NCBI GenBank assembly: GCA_003864455.1
Contig: BGZN01000011.1
Coordinates: forward strand, 1 to 43,563
Direction of reading: 5' to 3'
Source of the DNA: Candidatus Termititenax aidoneus
GTDB taxonomy: Bacteria > Margulisbacteria > Termititenacia > Termititenacales > Termititenacaceae
DNA length: 43,563 nt
Part shown: piece by piece, positions 16,065-23,965 of the stretch
Layout of the letters: each line of letters starts with the position of its first letter
Position numbering within the stretch: position 1 is the stretch's first letter
Notes under the pieces: generated by a model
The model's input: only the letters and a program-made list of their open reading frames with translations
Told to the model about the DNA's origin: nothing
Databases searched by the model: none
Position numbers and translations under genes: made by a program

Positions 16065-16505
16065 TTATTTGTCTTGTTTCTTTTCCGCTTTGGTATCTTT
16101 CCATTTTTTGTCGCGGTCTTTTTGTTTTTCCTGAAATTTGGCAAATTGTTCTTTGGTCAAAACTTTTTTCAAGCCGCTGTTATTGTCAATTATGCTGTCC
16201 AGACGTTTGGACTCCAGAGCCAAAATATTTAATTTGATTTGCGCGATCCGTCCGGTATCGGGATTATCTTTGGCCAGTTCGTCAAATAAACTGCCGTATT
16301 CTTTGCGCGCGTTTTTTTGATTGTCCTGCATGGCTTTCGTCGCCGCTTTGCGGTTGTTTTCCAACTGCTGGGTTTGCGCTTCGGTCAAATTTAATTCTTT
16401 AAAAAATTCTCCGGCGTGTCCGCCTTTTTCCCGATCGCCGCCCGGCGCCGCGCAAACTGCCGCCGCCAAAAGCATTACCGCCAAACCAATTTTTATTTTT
16501 CCCAT
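16065..16505 (-). CDS. CpxP/Spy-like periplasmic protein
   Basis: About 146 residues with a signal peptide (MGKIKIGLAVMLLAAAVCAAP) and two LTxxQ-type motifs (LNLTEAQTQQL and VLTKEQFAKF). That is the hallmark of the CpxP/Spy/CnrX helical family, which acts as a periplasmic chaperone or as a sensor of envelope or metal stress. AAAGGAGG lies just before the ATG at 16505, so the longer frame to 16541 is rejected. It follows the anti-sigma and ECF sigma genes and has its own ECF-type promoter within the anti-sigma end. The tail is very rich in Lys, Asp and Gln. Confidence 0.8.
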   Translation of the reverse strand: MGKIKIGLAVMLLAAAVCAAPGGDREKGGHAGEFFKELNLTEAQTQQLENNRKAATKAMQDNQKNARKEYGSLFDELAKDNPDTGRIAQIKLNILALESKRLDSIIDNNSGLKKVLTKEQFAKFQEKQKDRDKKWKDTKAEKKQDK

Positions 16506-16532
16506 AAAGCCTCCTTTAAAATTTTTATACCT

Positions 16533-16562
16533 GTTATACAATCCGCGCTAGATAAAAGTTCC
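16533..16562 (-). promoter_or_regulatory. ECF-type promoter of the CpxP-like gene
   Basis: On the minus strand GGAACTTTT (-35) is followed by ATTG and TATAAC; the GGAACTT to TATAAC spacer is 17 bases. The -35 part overlaps the last codons of the anti-sigma gene. The same two blocks precede the sigma gene and tolC. Confidence 0.65.
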
Positions 16563-16826
16563 GTATTCGCTGACCACCGGATTGGGCGTGTAAACAAACA
16601 TCTGCGAGAGATATTGGTCTAGTTGATAGTGGTGATAGTAGTCCTGTCCGGTAAAAACCAGCACCGCGCAGGCCGCCGTCGCAGCCAGAGCCAGACCGCG
16701 GTAACACTGCGTCAGCCAGGATTTCCTGCGGCGCAGCGTGTCGTCCACGCGCAGCCAGAGTGTAAAACGCGGCGCGATGGCGCTGTTTTTCAATTTGTTT
16801 AAATCCTTTCTTAAATCTTTTTTCAT
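16548..16826 (-). CDS. Probable anti-sigma factor (single-pass membrane protein)
   Basis: A 92-residue protein directly after the ECF sigma gene. The first 40 residues are basic and helical (KKDLRKDLNKLKN). One membrane segment follows at about residues 45-60 (GLALAATAACAVLVF), then a short periplasmic tail of about 30 residues. That layout fits a minimal anti-sigma factor that holds the sigma factor at the membrane. There is no zinc-binding HxxxCxxC motif, so the call rests on position and topology. The ATG overlaps the sigma stop (TGATG), and a GAAAGGAG site lies upstream. Confidence 0.6.
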   Translation of the reverse strand: MKKDLRKDLNKLKNSAIAPRFTLWLRVDDTLRRRKSWLTQCYRGLALAATAACAVLVFTGQDYYHHYQLDQYLSQMFVYTPNPVVSEYGTFI

Positions 16827-17371
16827 CACAAACTGCTCCTTTCATTTTCATATAAATCTTTGAGCATTTGCCGGCCGCGGTTGAGCCGCGACTTCACAGT
16901 GCCCAATTCCACATTTAAAATTTTCGCAATCTCGTCATACGGCCGGTCTTCTATATCGCGCAGCACCACACAGACGCGGTAATTTTCCGGCACTTCCTGC
17001 AAAAGTTTTTGCAGCGTCTCGCCTTCCGCCGCGTCAGCGTAACTCTCGGCCACATCTTCCGTTTCACCGCGCCTAAACAAATTTGCCAAATTGCCGCCCA
17101 GCCATTTTTTGCGCTTCAAAAAATTGAGCGCGTGGTTCACGGCTATTCTATACAACCAGGTCTGCAAACCCGACAACTGCGGCTGATACGACCGCCGCGC
17201 TTGATAAGCCTTGATATACACATCGTGTAAAATATCCTCAGCGTCCTCGCGCGAGCCGGTCAAGCGGAAAACCACGCGGTACAGCAGAGCCGAAGTGTCT
17301 TCGTACAACTCTTTAAAAGCCGCGGCGTCTCCGGCTCTAAACCCCGCCGCGTAATTATCTGCTTTCGGCAT
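16826..17371 (-). CDS. ECF RNA polymerase sigma factor (RpoE/SigW type)
   Basis: A 181-residue group IV sigma factor. Region 2 is seen in FKELYEDTSALLYRVVFRLT and DAEDILHDVYIKAY, and region 4 in RPYDEIAKILNVELGTVKSR with its helix-turn-helix. A short linker joins them. Regions 1 and 3 are absent, as expected for the group. It heads a three-gene group with the membrane anti-sigma and the CpxP-like protein, so it probably responds to envelope stress. Its promoter carries the GGAACTT element that this kind of sigma factor recognises, which implies autoregulation. The -10 ends six bases before the ATG. Confidence 0.92.
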   Translation of the reverse strand: MPKADNYAAGFRAGDAAAFKELYEDTSALLYRVVFRLTGSREDAEDILHDVYIKAYQARRSYQPQLSGLQTWLYRIAVNHALNFLKRKKWLGGNLANLFRRGETEDVAESYADAAEGETLQKLLQEVPENYRVCVVLRDIEDRPYDEIAKILNVELGTVKSRLNRGRQMLKDLYENERSSL

Positions 17372-17377
17372 TTAGGG

Positions 17378-17406
17378 ATTATACAATTCTCCGGTAAAAA
17401 AGTTCC
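17378..17406 (-). promoter_or_regulatory. ECF-type promoter of the sigma operon
   Basis: Reading the minus strand, GGAACTTTTTT, eight bases, ATTGTATAAT. The GGAACTT to TATAAT spacer is 16 bases. It shares 19 positions in the same arrangement with the tolC promoter. The mRNA would begin at the ATG. Confidence 0.75.
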
Positions 17407-17515
17407 CGGACTTCGGAAACAAAACGGCGGAAAAATAAAACTGCCAACTAATCCAATCTAGCGGTTATTTGCAGAAACGCGGCCGGCGTTACAATAAACG
17501 TAGCTTTGGCATAAT

Positions 17516-17818
17516 TTACCGATAAGCCCGTTTGTTTTTACGCTCTCGGCGGTAGGCGGCGATTTCAGCGTCAATTTCCGCCATAGTCATTTTATCCGTG
17601 CCATTTTTTACAGACTGCATCTGCATTTCCCCAAATACCCTTTTAGCACGGATTCGGGTTAAATCATTCAGCGTTTCCTCCATATTGGCTTCATCAACAG
17701 GCAGCATTAAAGACAGCGGCTTACCATTCGTGGTAACTATAATATTACCGTTTTTGGCCAGCAAACTCTTGAGCTTATTGGTCGAAGTTCTCAATTCACG
17801 CACAGATAAAAATTTCAT
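17516..17818 (-). CDS. Phd/YefM-type antitoxin without an adjacent toxin
   Basis: A 100-residue antitoxin: the DNA-binding and dimerisation part is MKFLSVRELRTSTNKLKSLL, then the strand motif IIVTTNGKPLSLMLPV typical of Phd/YefM. The C-terminal 50 residues are charged and probably disordered until they bind a toxin. AAGGGAG lies upstream of the ATG at 17818. Normally a Doc, YoeB or RelE gene follows, but downstream there is only a 144-base gap and then the sigma gene. It may be an orphan, or its toxin may have been lost. Upstream there is a possible -35/-10 pair (TTGCTG and TACAAT). Confidence 0.8.
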   Translation of the reverse strand: MKFLSVRELRTSTNKLKSLLAKNGNIIVTTNGKPLSLMLPVDEANMEETLNDLTRIRAKRVFGEMQMQSVKNGTDKMTMAEIDAEIAAYRRERKNKRAYR

Positions 17819-17944
17819 AATAACTCCCTTCTCTAAAATATATGACACTATTGTAGCACAAATGTGGCACTGCCAGCAAGTGCTGCTCATTAAACTCCAA
17901 CAGTAAAACAAGAAAAAAGTTCCCGCTAATGAACGGCCAAAAGT

Positions 17945-19138
17945 TTAGGCCACTTTCATAATATATATGACCGCATAATATTTTGGCACGATGGAAACCG
18001 CTGTTTGCGGGCTGCCTCCACCGCCGGTAACGCTAATCACAAGGTCCGCTTTGGCATATCCAGTAGAATACCACCAGTCATTATCGTGTGGAGTAGTATC
18101 AGCCCCGCCAGCCAGACAAGGATTTCCTTGTCCCGAGTAATGTTGTTGCATGGCCGGATGTCTATGCCCCTTTCCGCTATTTGGTTCGGTAACACTAACC
18201 GTATGTGTATGGCTCGGTAAATGGCTGCTTGTTAATGTTACACTATCGCCACCAACCGCGTCCGTTCCGCCATCAGACATGCCGCGCAGAAATAAGTTAG
18301 TCAGGTTCGGTGTGCCGCTCGTGCCGTCGCAGACTTTCCATTTGGTCTTGAACGCGGCGTTGGCGGTGTTGTAATAAGTCTTATTATGCATAGCTATTAT
18401 TGTCCCTACCGGCAAAAGAATGTCCATTAACTCAGTGGTCGCCCAAGCCGTTACCGCTCCGACTGTCGGGTATTTGGCTGTGTCCTCAATACTGGTAACA
18501 GTAATTGCCGTAACTTTATTGCTCGTGTTTTCTTTGTTGTTCAGGGCGGTAGCCACGGCCTTTTCTGTGGGTATACAGGTATCCTCGGCATCGGCCTCAG
18601 CGCGTATAGAAGTTTTTTTGGTCAGCGTGCTGAGAGTTCCGGCTGCTGCTGTCTTGGTTAAAATATCATTGGCTGTGCCAGCCTCGATCTTGTCCTGCTT
18701 GGCGGCTAAGTCGCTGCTGCTGGCTTTGCCGCTCAGAGCGTCCGCCACGGCTTTTTCCGTGGGTATCTTCTCATCGCTGGCGCTGATTGTGTTAGTCTCC
18801 AGGGTTGTGGTTCTGGTCAACGTGTTAAATGTTCCCTCCGTGCCGGAATAAGCCACGATGTCATTAGCTGTGCCCGCGGCTATCTTGTCCTGTTTGCCGC
18901 TCCTCAACGCGGCGAAATTTTTCCCGGCCAGTTTTGAGGACGGATAATAATCGTCGCTGGAACTAGCGTCCAAAACATCTGCCGTGTCATTAGTTGAAGA
19001 CACCTGTTTATTGGCTACATTTTCTTTAGTATGCAAGGCGTTCCTCACGCCCGCGGCCGAAAGGTTTTTACCGGTATCGATATTGTAATTCCCTGTTGTA
19101 AAATCCGCGTCTGTTCCATCTGTGTAATTAGCTGCCAT
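17945..19138 (-). CDS. Tail-fibre/tail-collar-like protein 2
   Basis: A 397-residue paralogue of fibre protein 1. The first 42 residues are nearly identical, and the DNA of that part is visibly about 90 per cent the same. The middle has different shaft repeats: two KQDKI.AGTANDI units, and KIPTEKAVADAL/CIPTEKAVATAL pairs. A tail-collar segment follows (LPVGTIIAMHN, then CDGTSGTPNLTNLFLRG) and a short histidine tip (SHTHTVSV, GHRHP). The end KYYAVIYIMKVA matches the other protein's YALIYIRRCA. AAAGGGGG precedes the ATG, as in cassette 1. There is no signal peptide. It looks like a modular receptor-binding protein, but its carrier is unknown. Confidence 0.75.
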   Translation of the reverse strand: MAANYTDGTDADFTTGNYNIDTGKNLSAAGVRNALHTKENVANKQVSSTNDTADVLDASSSDDYYPSSKLAGKNFAALRSGKQDKIAAGTANDIVAYSGTEGTFNTLTRTTTLETNTISASDEKIPTEKAVADALSGKASSSDLAAKQDKIEAGTANDILTKTAAAGTLSTLTKKTSIRAEADAEDTCIPTEKAVATALNNKENTSNKVTAITVTSIEDTAKYPTVGAVTAWATTELMDILLPVGTIIAMHNKTYYNTANAAFKTKWKVCDGTSGTPNLTNLFLRGMSDGGTDAVGGDSVTLTSSHLPSHTHTVSVTEPNSGKGHRHPAMQQHYSGQGNPCLAGGADTTPHDNDWWYSTGYAKADLVISVTGGGGSPQTAVSIVPKYYAVIYIMKVA

Positions 19139-19180
19139 AAAAATACCCCCTTTTTCTTGTAAAACAAACCAATATTTTAT

Positions 19181-19207
19181 CTCATGTGATAAATATTAGC
19201 ACATGAG
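19181..19207. promoter_or_regulatory. Operator-like palindrome of fibre cassette 2
   Basis: CTCATGTG, 11 bases, then CACATGAG form a perfect eight-base inverted repeat that covers the -10 box of fibre gene 2. ATGTGATAA occurs here and again at 19255-19263 before the regulator gene. The TGATAA core is shared with the operator of cassette 1. Confidence 0.65.
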
Positions 19208-19221
19208 TTATTAAAAGTCAA
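19193..19221 (-). promoter_or_regulatory. Promoter of fibre gene 2
   Basis: On the minus strand TTGACT (19216-19221), 17 bases and TAATAT (19193-19198). The palindromic operator covers the -10. Another inverted repeat, TTTCTAAAA/TTTTAGAAA, lies just upstream at about 19224-19247. Confidence 0.7.
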
Positions 19222-19336
19222 ATTTTCTAAAAATAACATTTTAGAAATTACCTGATGTGATAATTTAAAGGAGAGGACTATCATCAATAAAACTGTCAAG
19301 ATTAAAAAATATCCTTCGGATCGAGACTGGCATAAA

Positions 19337-19561
19337 ATGTATTCCACAGTGATTTGTCCGGAGCTGGTACAGCTCGGGCAGAAAATCGAGAGTTTTCGTC
19401 TGGAGAAAAAATTGACCAAGGAAGATTTTGCCAATGAACTGGATGTCGGTTTGCTTTTTTACTACCGCATCTCCCGCGGCACGGCCAGAGTTTCCGTGCC
19501 CACCCTGCTCAAGATCGCCAAAGCTCTCGGCGTCACAGTCAAAAGCCTGATTGATTTTTAA
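19337..19561 (+). CDS. Small XRE-family regulator of fibre cassette 2
   Basis: A Cro/CI-type helix-turn-helix protein: LGQKIESFRLEKKLTKEDFA, a recognition region around LLFYYRISRGTARVSV, then LLKIAKALGVTVKSLIDF. The ATG at 19337 has no ribosome site. A strong one, AAAGGAGAGG (19267-19276), lies further up. The frame stays open there with ATC codons at 19280 and 19283, which would add 18-19 residues (NKTVKIKKYPSDRDWHK). The gene may use a rare AUC start or have lost its ATG. It is divergent from fibre gene 2 and probably represses it. It is not closely similar to the cassette 1 regulator. Confidence 0.75.
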   Translation: MYSTVICPELVQLGQKIESFRLEKKLTKEDFANELDVGLLFYYRISRGTARVSVPTLLKIAKALGVTVKSLIDF

Positions 19562-19620
19562 ACAAAATTATCTCTTACTGTCTCTTATGTGCAATACGGA
19601 CACCGAACAACGCTAGCGCT

Positions 19621-19649
19621 GGAACTTTTTTCTGCTAGGATTGTATATC
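19621..19649 (+). promoter_or_regulatory. ECF-type promoter of tolC-macAB
   Basis: GGAACTTTTTT, eight bases, ATTGTATATC. The block order and spacing are identical to the ECF sigma gene promoter. It ends four bases before the tolC ATG. Confidence 0.7.
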
Positions 19650-19653
19650 AACT

Positions 19654-20943
19654 ATGAATATAAAGAATATAAAAAAGTTTTTACCGGCCGCCGCTTTGCT
19701 TTGTTCCGCGCTTTTGGCGCAAATGTACACCTGGGAAGACTGTTTGGCAGAAGCCCAAAAAAATAATCTGGCTTTGCAGACCGCGCGCGCCAAAGTGGAC
19801 GCCAAAAAAATCAGTCTAGACGCGCTGCACAGCAGCCTGTATCCGCAGCTCAGCGGCAGTCTCGGCGTAAATCTCGGCGCCAGCGCCGGACAGGACGAGG
19901 ATTTAGGCCAGGCCGCATCGCGCCAGTCCGAAAGCGCGCGGCTTTCGGCGCAGCAGCAAATTTTTGACGCGCAGACCCGGCCGCGTTTGGAACAGGGTAA
20001 ACTCGCTCTGGCCGCCGAAGAGTTAAATTATCAAATCGCGGAAATAAATCTGCGCCTGCAGCTGCGTCAGGAATTTTGCGCGCTGCTGCAAACCCAGCAG
20101 TCTCTCGAACTAGCCCAAACAGTTACGGCGCGCCGCCGCCAGCAGTATGAGTTGGTCGAACTGCGTTATTCCGGCGGCCTGGAGCATCGCGGCTCGCTGC
20201 TGACTGCCAAAGCCAATCTGACCAAAGCGGAATTGGCGGAAAAACAACTGGAACGCCGCCTGGAAAGAAACAAACAAAAACTCGCGCAAACTCTCGGTGT
20301 GGACGCGGCGGCGCAAGAATTGCAGATCACCGACAATCTCCGCATCGCCGCGGATTCAGCCAGTAGACCGGACATGCTGGCGCTTTTAAATCAATCGCCT
20401 ACTTTGCAATCCGTCTCTGCTAGACTGGACAGCGCGCGGTATGACACGGCCATCGCCCAAGCCGCTTATATACCGTCGATCTATCTCAGCGGAAGCCTCG
20501 GCAAAAACTGGTCGCAAAGCCAGGCCAGCGGCGAGAGCGCAAATAGCGAAGACAGCAGTTGGTCGCTGGGCAGCAGTTTGAGTTTTGATTTTTTGGACGG
20601 CGGCAAAAAAGCCAATTCGGTGCGCGGCGCTGAATTGCAGGAAAAAATCCAGGCTCTGGAATTAGACGCCAGCAAACAAAAAGTGCTCCTGACTCTGGAA
20701 GAGACCTGGGATAAATTGCTGGACGCCGGTGACGGCATCGCCGCCGCGCAGGAACAACTCCAGGCCACGACCGAACGCAGCACAATCGCCGCCGAACAGT
20801 ACGCCAACGGCTTGATTTCTTTTGACAACTGGATAATTATTGAAGATGCGCTGATCAATGCGCAGCAGCAGGAATTAAGCTCGCGCATTGACGCATTATT
20901 GCAGGAAGCCGCCTGGCTGAATGCGAAAGGAGAAACTCTCTAA
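19654..20943 (+). CDS. TolC-family outer membrane efflux protein
   Basis: A 429-residue outer membrane channel of a tripartite exporter. A signal peptide (KKFLPAAALLCSALLAQ) is followed by two long, alpha-helical repeats with the OEP pattern WEDCLAEAQKNNLALQTARAKV and, in the second half, LDSARYDTAIAQAAYIPSIY. The glycine/serine beta-barrel strands (LSGSLGKNWSQS, LGSSLSFDFLDGG) are visible. It has no lipobox, so it is inserted as a normal outer membrane protein. It starts the operon with the adaptor and ABC genes, which lie one base and 13 bases further on. The ECF-type promoter suggests induction by envelope stress. Confidence 0.9.
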   Translation: MNIKNIKKFLPAAALLCSALLAQMYTWEDCLAEAQKNNLALQTARAKVDAKKISLDALHSSLYPQLSGSLGVNLGASAGQDEDLGQAASRQSESARLSAQQQIFDAQTRPRLEQGKLALAAEELNYQIAEINLRLQLRQEFCALLQTQQSLELAQTVTARRRQQYELVELRYSGGLEHRGSLLTAKANLTKAELAEKQLERRLERNKQKLAQTLGVDAAAQELQITDNLRIAADSASRPDMLALLNQSPTLQSVSARLDSARYDTAIAQAAYIPSIYLSGSLGKNWSQSQASGESANSEDSSWSLGSSLSFDFLDGGKKANSVRGAELQEKIQALELDASKQKVLLTLEETWDKLLDAGDGIAAAQEQLQATTERSTIAAEQYANGLISFDNWIIIEDALINAQQQELSSRIDALLQEAAWLNAKGETL

Positions 20944-21914
20944 TGAAAAAATTTTGGCTGGTGTTGTTAATTATTATTGTAGCTGTCGGGGGTTTTCGTT
21001 TTTACCAAAAGCGGCAGGCGCAAAAAAATATCGTTACATACAGTGAGGTGCAGCCGGAATACGGCGCGGTGCGTGAAATCATTTCAGCCACCGGCACAGT
21101 CGAGCCGCAAAACCGCCTGGAAATTATTCCGCCGATCAGCGGACGCATTGACAAAATTTTCGTGCAGGAAGGCGCTTTGGTGCAGGCCGGAGAACAACTG
21201 GCGCTGATGAGCTCCACCGACCGCGCGGCTTTGCTCGACGCGGCCAGCGCGCAGGGCGCGGAGAAAGTCCAGTACTGGTCTGACGTCTACAAGCCGACAC
21301 CCATACTCGCGCCGATTGCCGGCCGCGTCATCGTACGTTCGATAGAGCCCGGCCAGACTGTCAACGCCAACACAGTAATTTTCGCGCTGGCCGACACGCT
21401 GATCATCAAAGCGCAAATCGACGAAACCGACATCGGCAAAGTGGAAATCGGCCAGAAAACGGTCATCACGCTGGACGCCTATCCCGACGTGCAAATCACC
21501 GGCCGTATCAAAAGAATTTCTTATGAGTCCAAAGTCGTCAACAATGTAACAATTTATTCCGTGGAAATCGAGCCCGACAAAATACCGGCGATTTTCCGTT
21601 CCGGCATGAGCGCCAATATTGAGATTATCCGCCGGCAAAAAGACCAGGTGCTGCTGATACCGGAGAGAGCGCTGTCTTACTCCGGCGGCAACGCGTCCGT
21701 GCTCATCAAAACTCCAGCCGGCCAGCAAACAACGCTTGTCCAAACCGGTTTGGCGCAAAACGGCCAGATTGAAATAGTTTCCGGCCTGACCGAAAACGAC
21801 CTGGTGCTCGTCGCGGACAGACGCGGCGCAAATAGCGGCGGCGCGGCCGGCGGTTCGCCATTTATGCCCAATAGAAACAGGAACAGCGGCGGCGCAGGCG
21901 TGCGCGTCCGCTAG
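20943..21914 (+). CDS. MacA-like membrane fusion protein with a very short hairpin
   Basis: A 323-residue periplasmic adaptor with an N-terminal anchor (FWLVLLIIIVAVGGF). The first half-lipoyl part (ATGTVEPQNRLEI, GALVQAGEQLALM) and the second (ILAPIAGRVIVRSIEPGQ) are separated by only about 30 residues. MacA proteins normally carry a long coiled-coil hairpin here, which reaches TolC. The beta-barrel and membrane-proximal domains follow, and the end is glycine- and asparagine-rich. It should link the ABC transporter to the TolC homologue. The missing hairpin implies a different docking mode or a longer channel. Confidence 0.85.
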   Translation: MKKFWLVLLIIIVAVGGFRFYQKRQAQKNIVTYSEVQPEYGAVREIISATGTVEPQNRLEIIPPISGRIDKIFVQEGALVQAGEQLALMSSTDRAALLDAASAQGAEKVQYWSDVYKPTPILAPIAGRVIVRSIEPGQTVNANTVIFALADTLIIKAQIDETDIGKVEIGQKTVITLDAYPDVQITGRIKRISYESKVVNNVTIYSVEIEPDKIPAIFRSGMSANIEIIRRQKDQVLLIPERALSYSGGNASVLIKTPAGQQTTLVQTGLAQNGQIEIVSGLTENDLVLVADRRGANSGGAAGGSPFMPNRNRNSGGAGVRVR

Positions 21915-21926
21915 TCAGGCCAAGTC

Positions 21927-23861
21927 ATGCTCGAACTGCGGCAGATCAACAAAACTTACACCAACGGGAAGATCAGCTTTCAAGCGCTGAAAGATATTGA
22001 TCTGACTATCCAGCAGGGCGAGTTTGTGGCAATCATGGGCGCGAGCGGCTCGGGCAAATCCACGCTGCTGCACATACTCGGTTTTCTCGACAATCCCGAA
22101 AACGGCGAATATATTTTTCTCAAGAAAAATGTCGCGCGCATGAACGCCGACCAGCTTTGCCATATCCGCCGGCATATGGCCGGTTTTGTGTTTCAGCAAT
22201 TTCATCTCCTGCCCGGCATCAACGCGCTGGACAATGTTACTGTGCCGCTGATTTACGCCGGACAGAGCAAAAACAAAAAACTGGGTCTGGAAAAACTGGC
22301 CAGCGTGGGGCTGGCCGAGCGCGCGGCGCACAATCCCAACGAAATGTCCGGCGGCGAAAGACAGCGCGTGGCGATCGCGCGCGCTCTGATGAACGATCCG
22401 GTAATTCTTTTTGCCGACGAGCCGACCGGCAACCTCGACACCAAAAGCGAAGAAGAAGTTTTGAAAATCCTGAAAGACTTAAATCAAAACGGCATGACTA
22501 TTGTCATGGTTACGCACGAAAAAGAAATCGCCGCGCAAGCTGAGCGGATCATCACGATGCGCGACGGCCGCATTATCAGCGACGAGCGAAAAACGAAAAA
22601 AACAGCCGTTGAAAATTTGGACACGCTGAATTTTGTCGAGCACAAAAAGGCCGGCGCGGAATTGCTTGACCATTTGCGGCAGGCCTGGCGGTCGATCACG
22701 GCCAATAAACTGCGCACTTTGCTTTCCATGCTCGGCATTTTGATCGGCGTGGCGGCGGTAATCGCTATGCTGGCTGTTGGCAGCGGAGCGTCGCGGTCTA
22801 TCGAGGCCAATCTGACTTCGCTCGGCTCTAATCTTTTGACTATCCGGCAGGGTTCGCAGCGCACCACCGGCGTCAGTCTCGGCGCGGCGGCGTACAGCCG
22901 CCTCACCCTAGCCAATCTCAATGAATTGCGCGCCGTGCCGCATATTGCCAGAATTTCCGGCCAGGTTACGGGACGAGCGCAGGTCGCTAATGAAAACGCC
23001 AACTGGAACACAACTGTGTACGGCGTGTCGCCGGCCTATGCCGGCATGCATAATTCCGCGCCGACACTGGGACGGTTTTTCGGCCTGACCGAAATGCAGG
23101 AAAGACAGCGCGTGGCGGTCATCGGCTCGGCTATCGTGGAAAAACTTTTCGCTGACGAAAACCCGATCGGCAAAACCATGAAACTCAATAAACAAAATTT
23201 TACAGTTATCGGCGTCGCGCCAGACCGCGGTTTTTCCCGCAACGGCAACGATATGGTTTTGATTCCGCTCACGACCGCGATGTACCGCGCCATGGGCAAA
23301 AAATATCTCGACAATATCGAAGTGGAAATCGACGCCGCAGAAAATATCGCCGGCGCCAAGACCGCTATCAAGCAAACTTTGCGCAAGACGGCCGACCTGA
23401 CCGAAGCTGACGAAGCGGCTATCGACATCTGGGACATGTCCGAAATGCAGGAAGCCATTAAATCCACTTCCGCGACGTTGAGCATACTCCTCGGCACAGT
23501 GGCGGCTATCGCGCTGGTCGTCGGCGGCATCGGCATTATGAATATCATGCTCGTGTCCGTAACCGAGCGCACCCGGGAAATCGGTCTGCGCAAGGCTATC
23601 GGCGCCGGACAAAGAGACATTCTGGCGCAATTTCTTATCGAATCAGTCGTGCTGACAAGCTGCGGCGGACTGCTCGGCATTCTCCTCGGCTGCGCCTCGG
23701 CTTTTGCCATCGCCAAAATTTTGGACTGGGCAACTTATGTCTCTCCGGCTTCGATATTGCTGTCTTCCGGTTTCTCTATCGGTGTCGGCTTGCTTTTCGG
23801 CATTATGCCGGCGCGTCAGGCGGCCGGCCTCAATACAATAGAAGCCCTGCGCTACGAGTAA
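21927..23861 (+). CDS. MacB-type ABC transporter (ATPase and permease fused)
   Basis: A 644-residue exporter. The N-terminal ATPase has Walker [10 protein letters not shown] (38-46), the signature MSGGERQR near 140 and Walker [13 protein letters not shown] near 160. A linker follows, then the MacB permease: one membrane helix ([17 protein letters not shown]), a large periplasmic domain of about 230 residues, and three helices near the end ([17 protein letters not shown], then [14 protein letters not shown]). The TEQTREIG-like motif appears as [16 protein letters not shown]. It would drive export of a lipoprotein, peptide or drug through TolC. There is no clear ribosome site before its ATG. 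Confidence 0.93.
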   Translation: MLELRQINKTYTNGKISFQALKDIDLTIQQGEFVAIMGASGSGKSTLLHILGFLDNPENGEYIFLKKNVARMNADQLCHIRRHMAGFVFQQFHLLPGINALDNVTVPLIYAGQSKNKKLGLEKLASVGLAERAAHNPNEMSGGERQRVAIARALMNDPVILFADEPTGNLDTKSEEEVLKILKDLNQNGMTIVMVTHEKEIAAQAERIITMRDGRIISDERKTKKTAVENLDTLNFVEHKKAGAELLDHLRQAWRSITANKLRTLLSMLGILIGVAAVIAMLAVGSGASRSIEANLTSLGSNLLTIRQGSQRTTGVSLGAAAYSRLTLANLNELRAVPHIARISGQVTGRAQVANENANWNTTVYGVSPAYAGMHNSAPTLGRFFGLTEMQERQRVAVIGSAIVEKLFADENPIGKTMKLNKQNFTVIGVAPDRGFSRNGNDMVLIPLTTAMYRAMGKKYLDNIEVEIDAAENIAGAKTAIKQTLRKTADLTEADEAAIDIWDMSEMQEAIKSTSATLSILLGTVAAIALVVGGIGIMNIMLVSVTERTREIGLRKAIGAGQRDILAQFLIESVVLTSCGGLLGILLGCASAFAIAKILDWATYVSPASILLSSGFSIGVGLLFGIMPARQAAGLNTIEALRYE

Positions 23862-23910
23862 CGCCAAAATTCTTGCAACTTTTCACCCCAAAATTACGAT
23901 ATATAAGCAG

Positions 23911-23935
23911 AAAGCGTTGTTTTAACGTTTTTTTT
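23911..23935 (+). terminator. Terminator of tolC-macAB
   Basis: AAAGCGTT, a five-base loop and AACGTTTT form an eight-pair hairpin (one G-T pair) that runs into a T tract. It lies 50 bases after the macB stop. Confidence 0.55.
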
Positions 23936-23945
23936 GTAATATAAT
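23917..23945 (+). promoter_or_regulatory. Promoter of the M23/bactofilin/rsmI group
   Basis: TTGTTT (23917-23922), 17 bases, TATAAT (23940-23945). It overlaps the preceding terminator hairpin. AAGGAG at 23955-23960 serves the ATG at 23966. Confidence 0.5.
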
Positions 23946-23965
23946 TATAAGTTCAAGGAGTTGTG

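Noticed and set aside
9596-19561. Prophage, tailocin or diversity-generating retroelement around the fibre genes
   Set aside because: No capsid, sheath, tube, baseplate, lysis or integrase gene is nearby, and no reverse transcriptase or template repeat is seen in the window.
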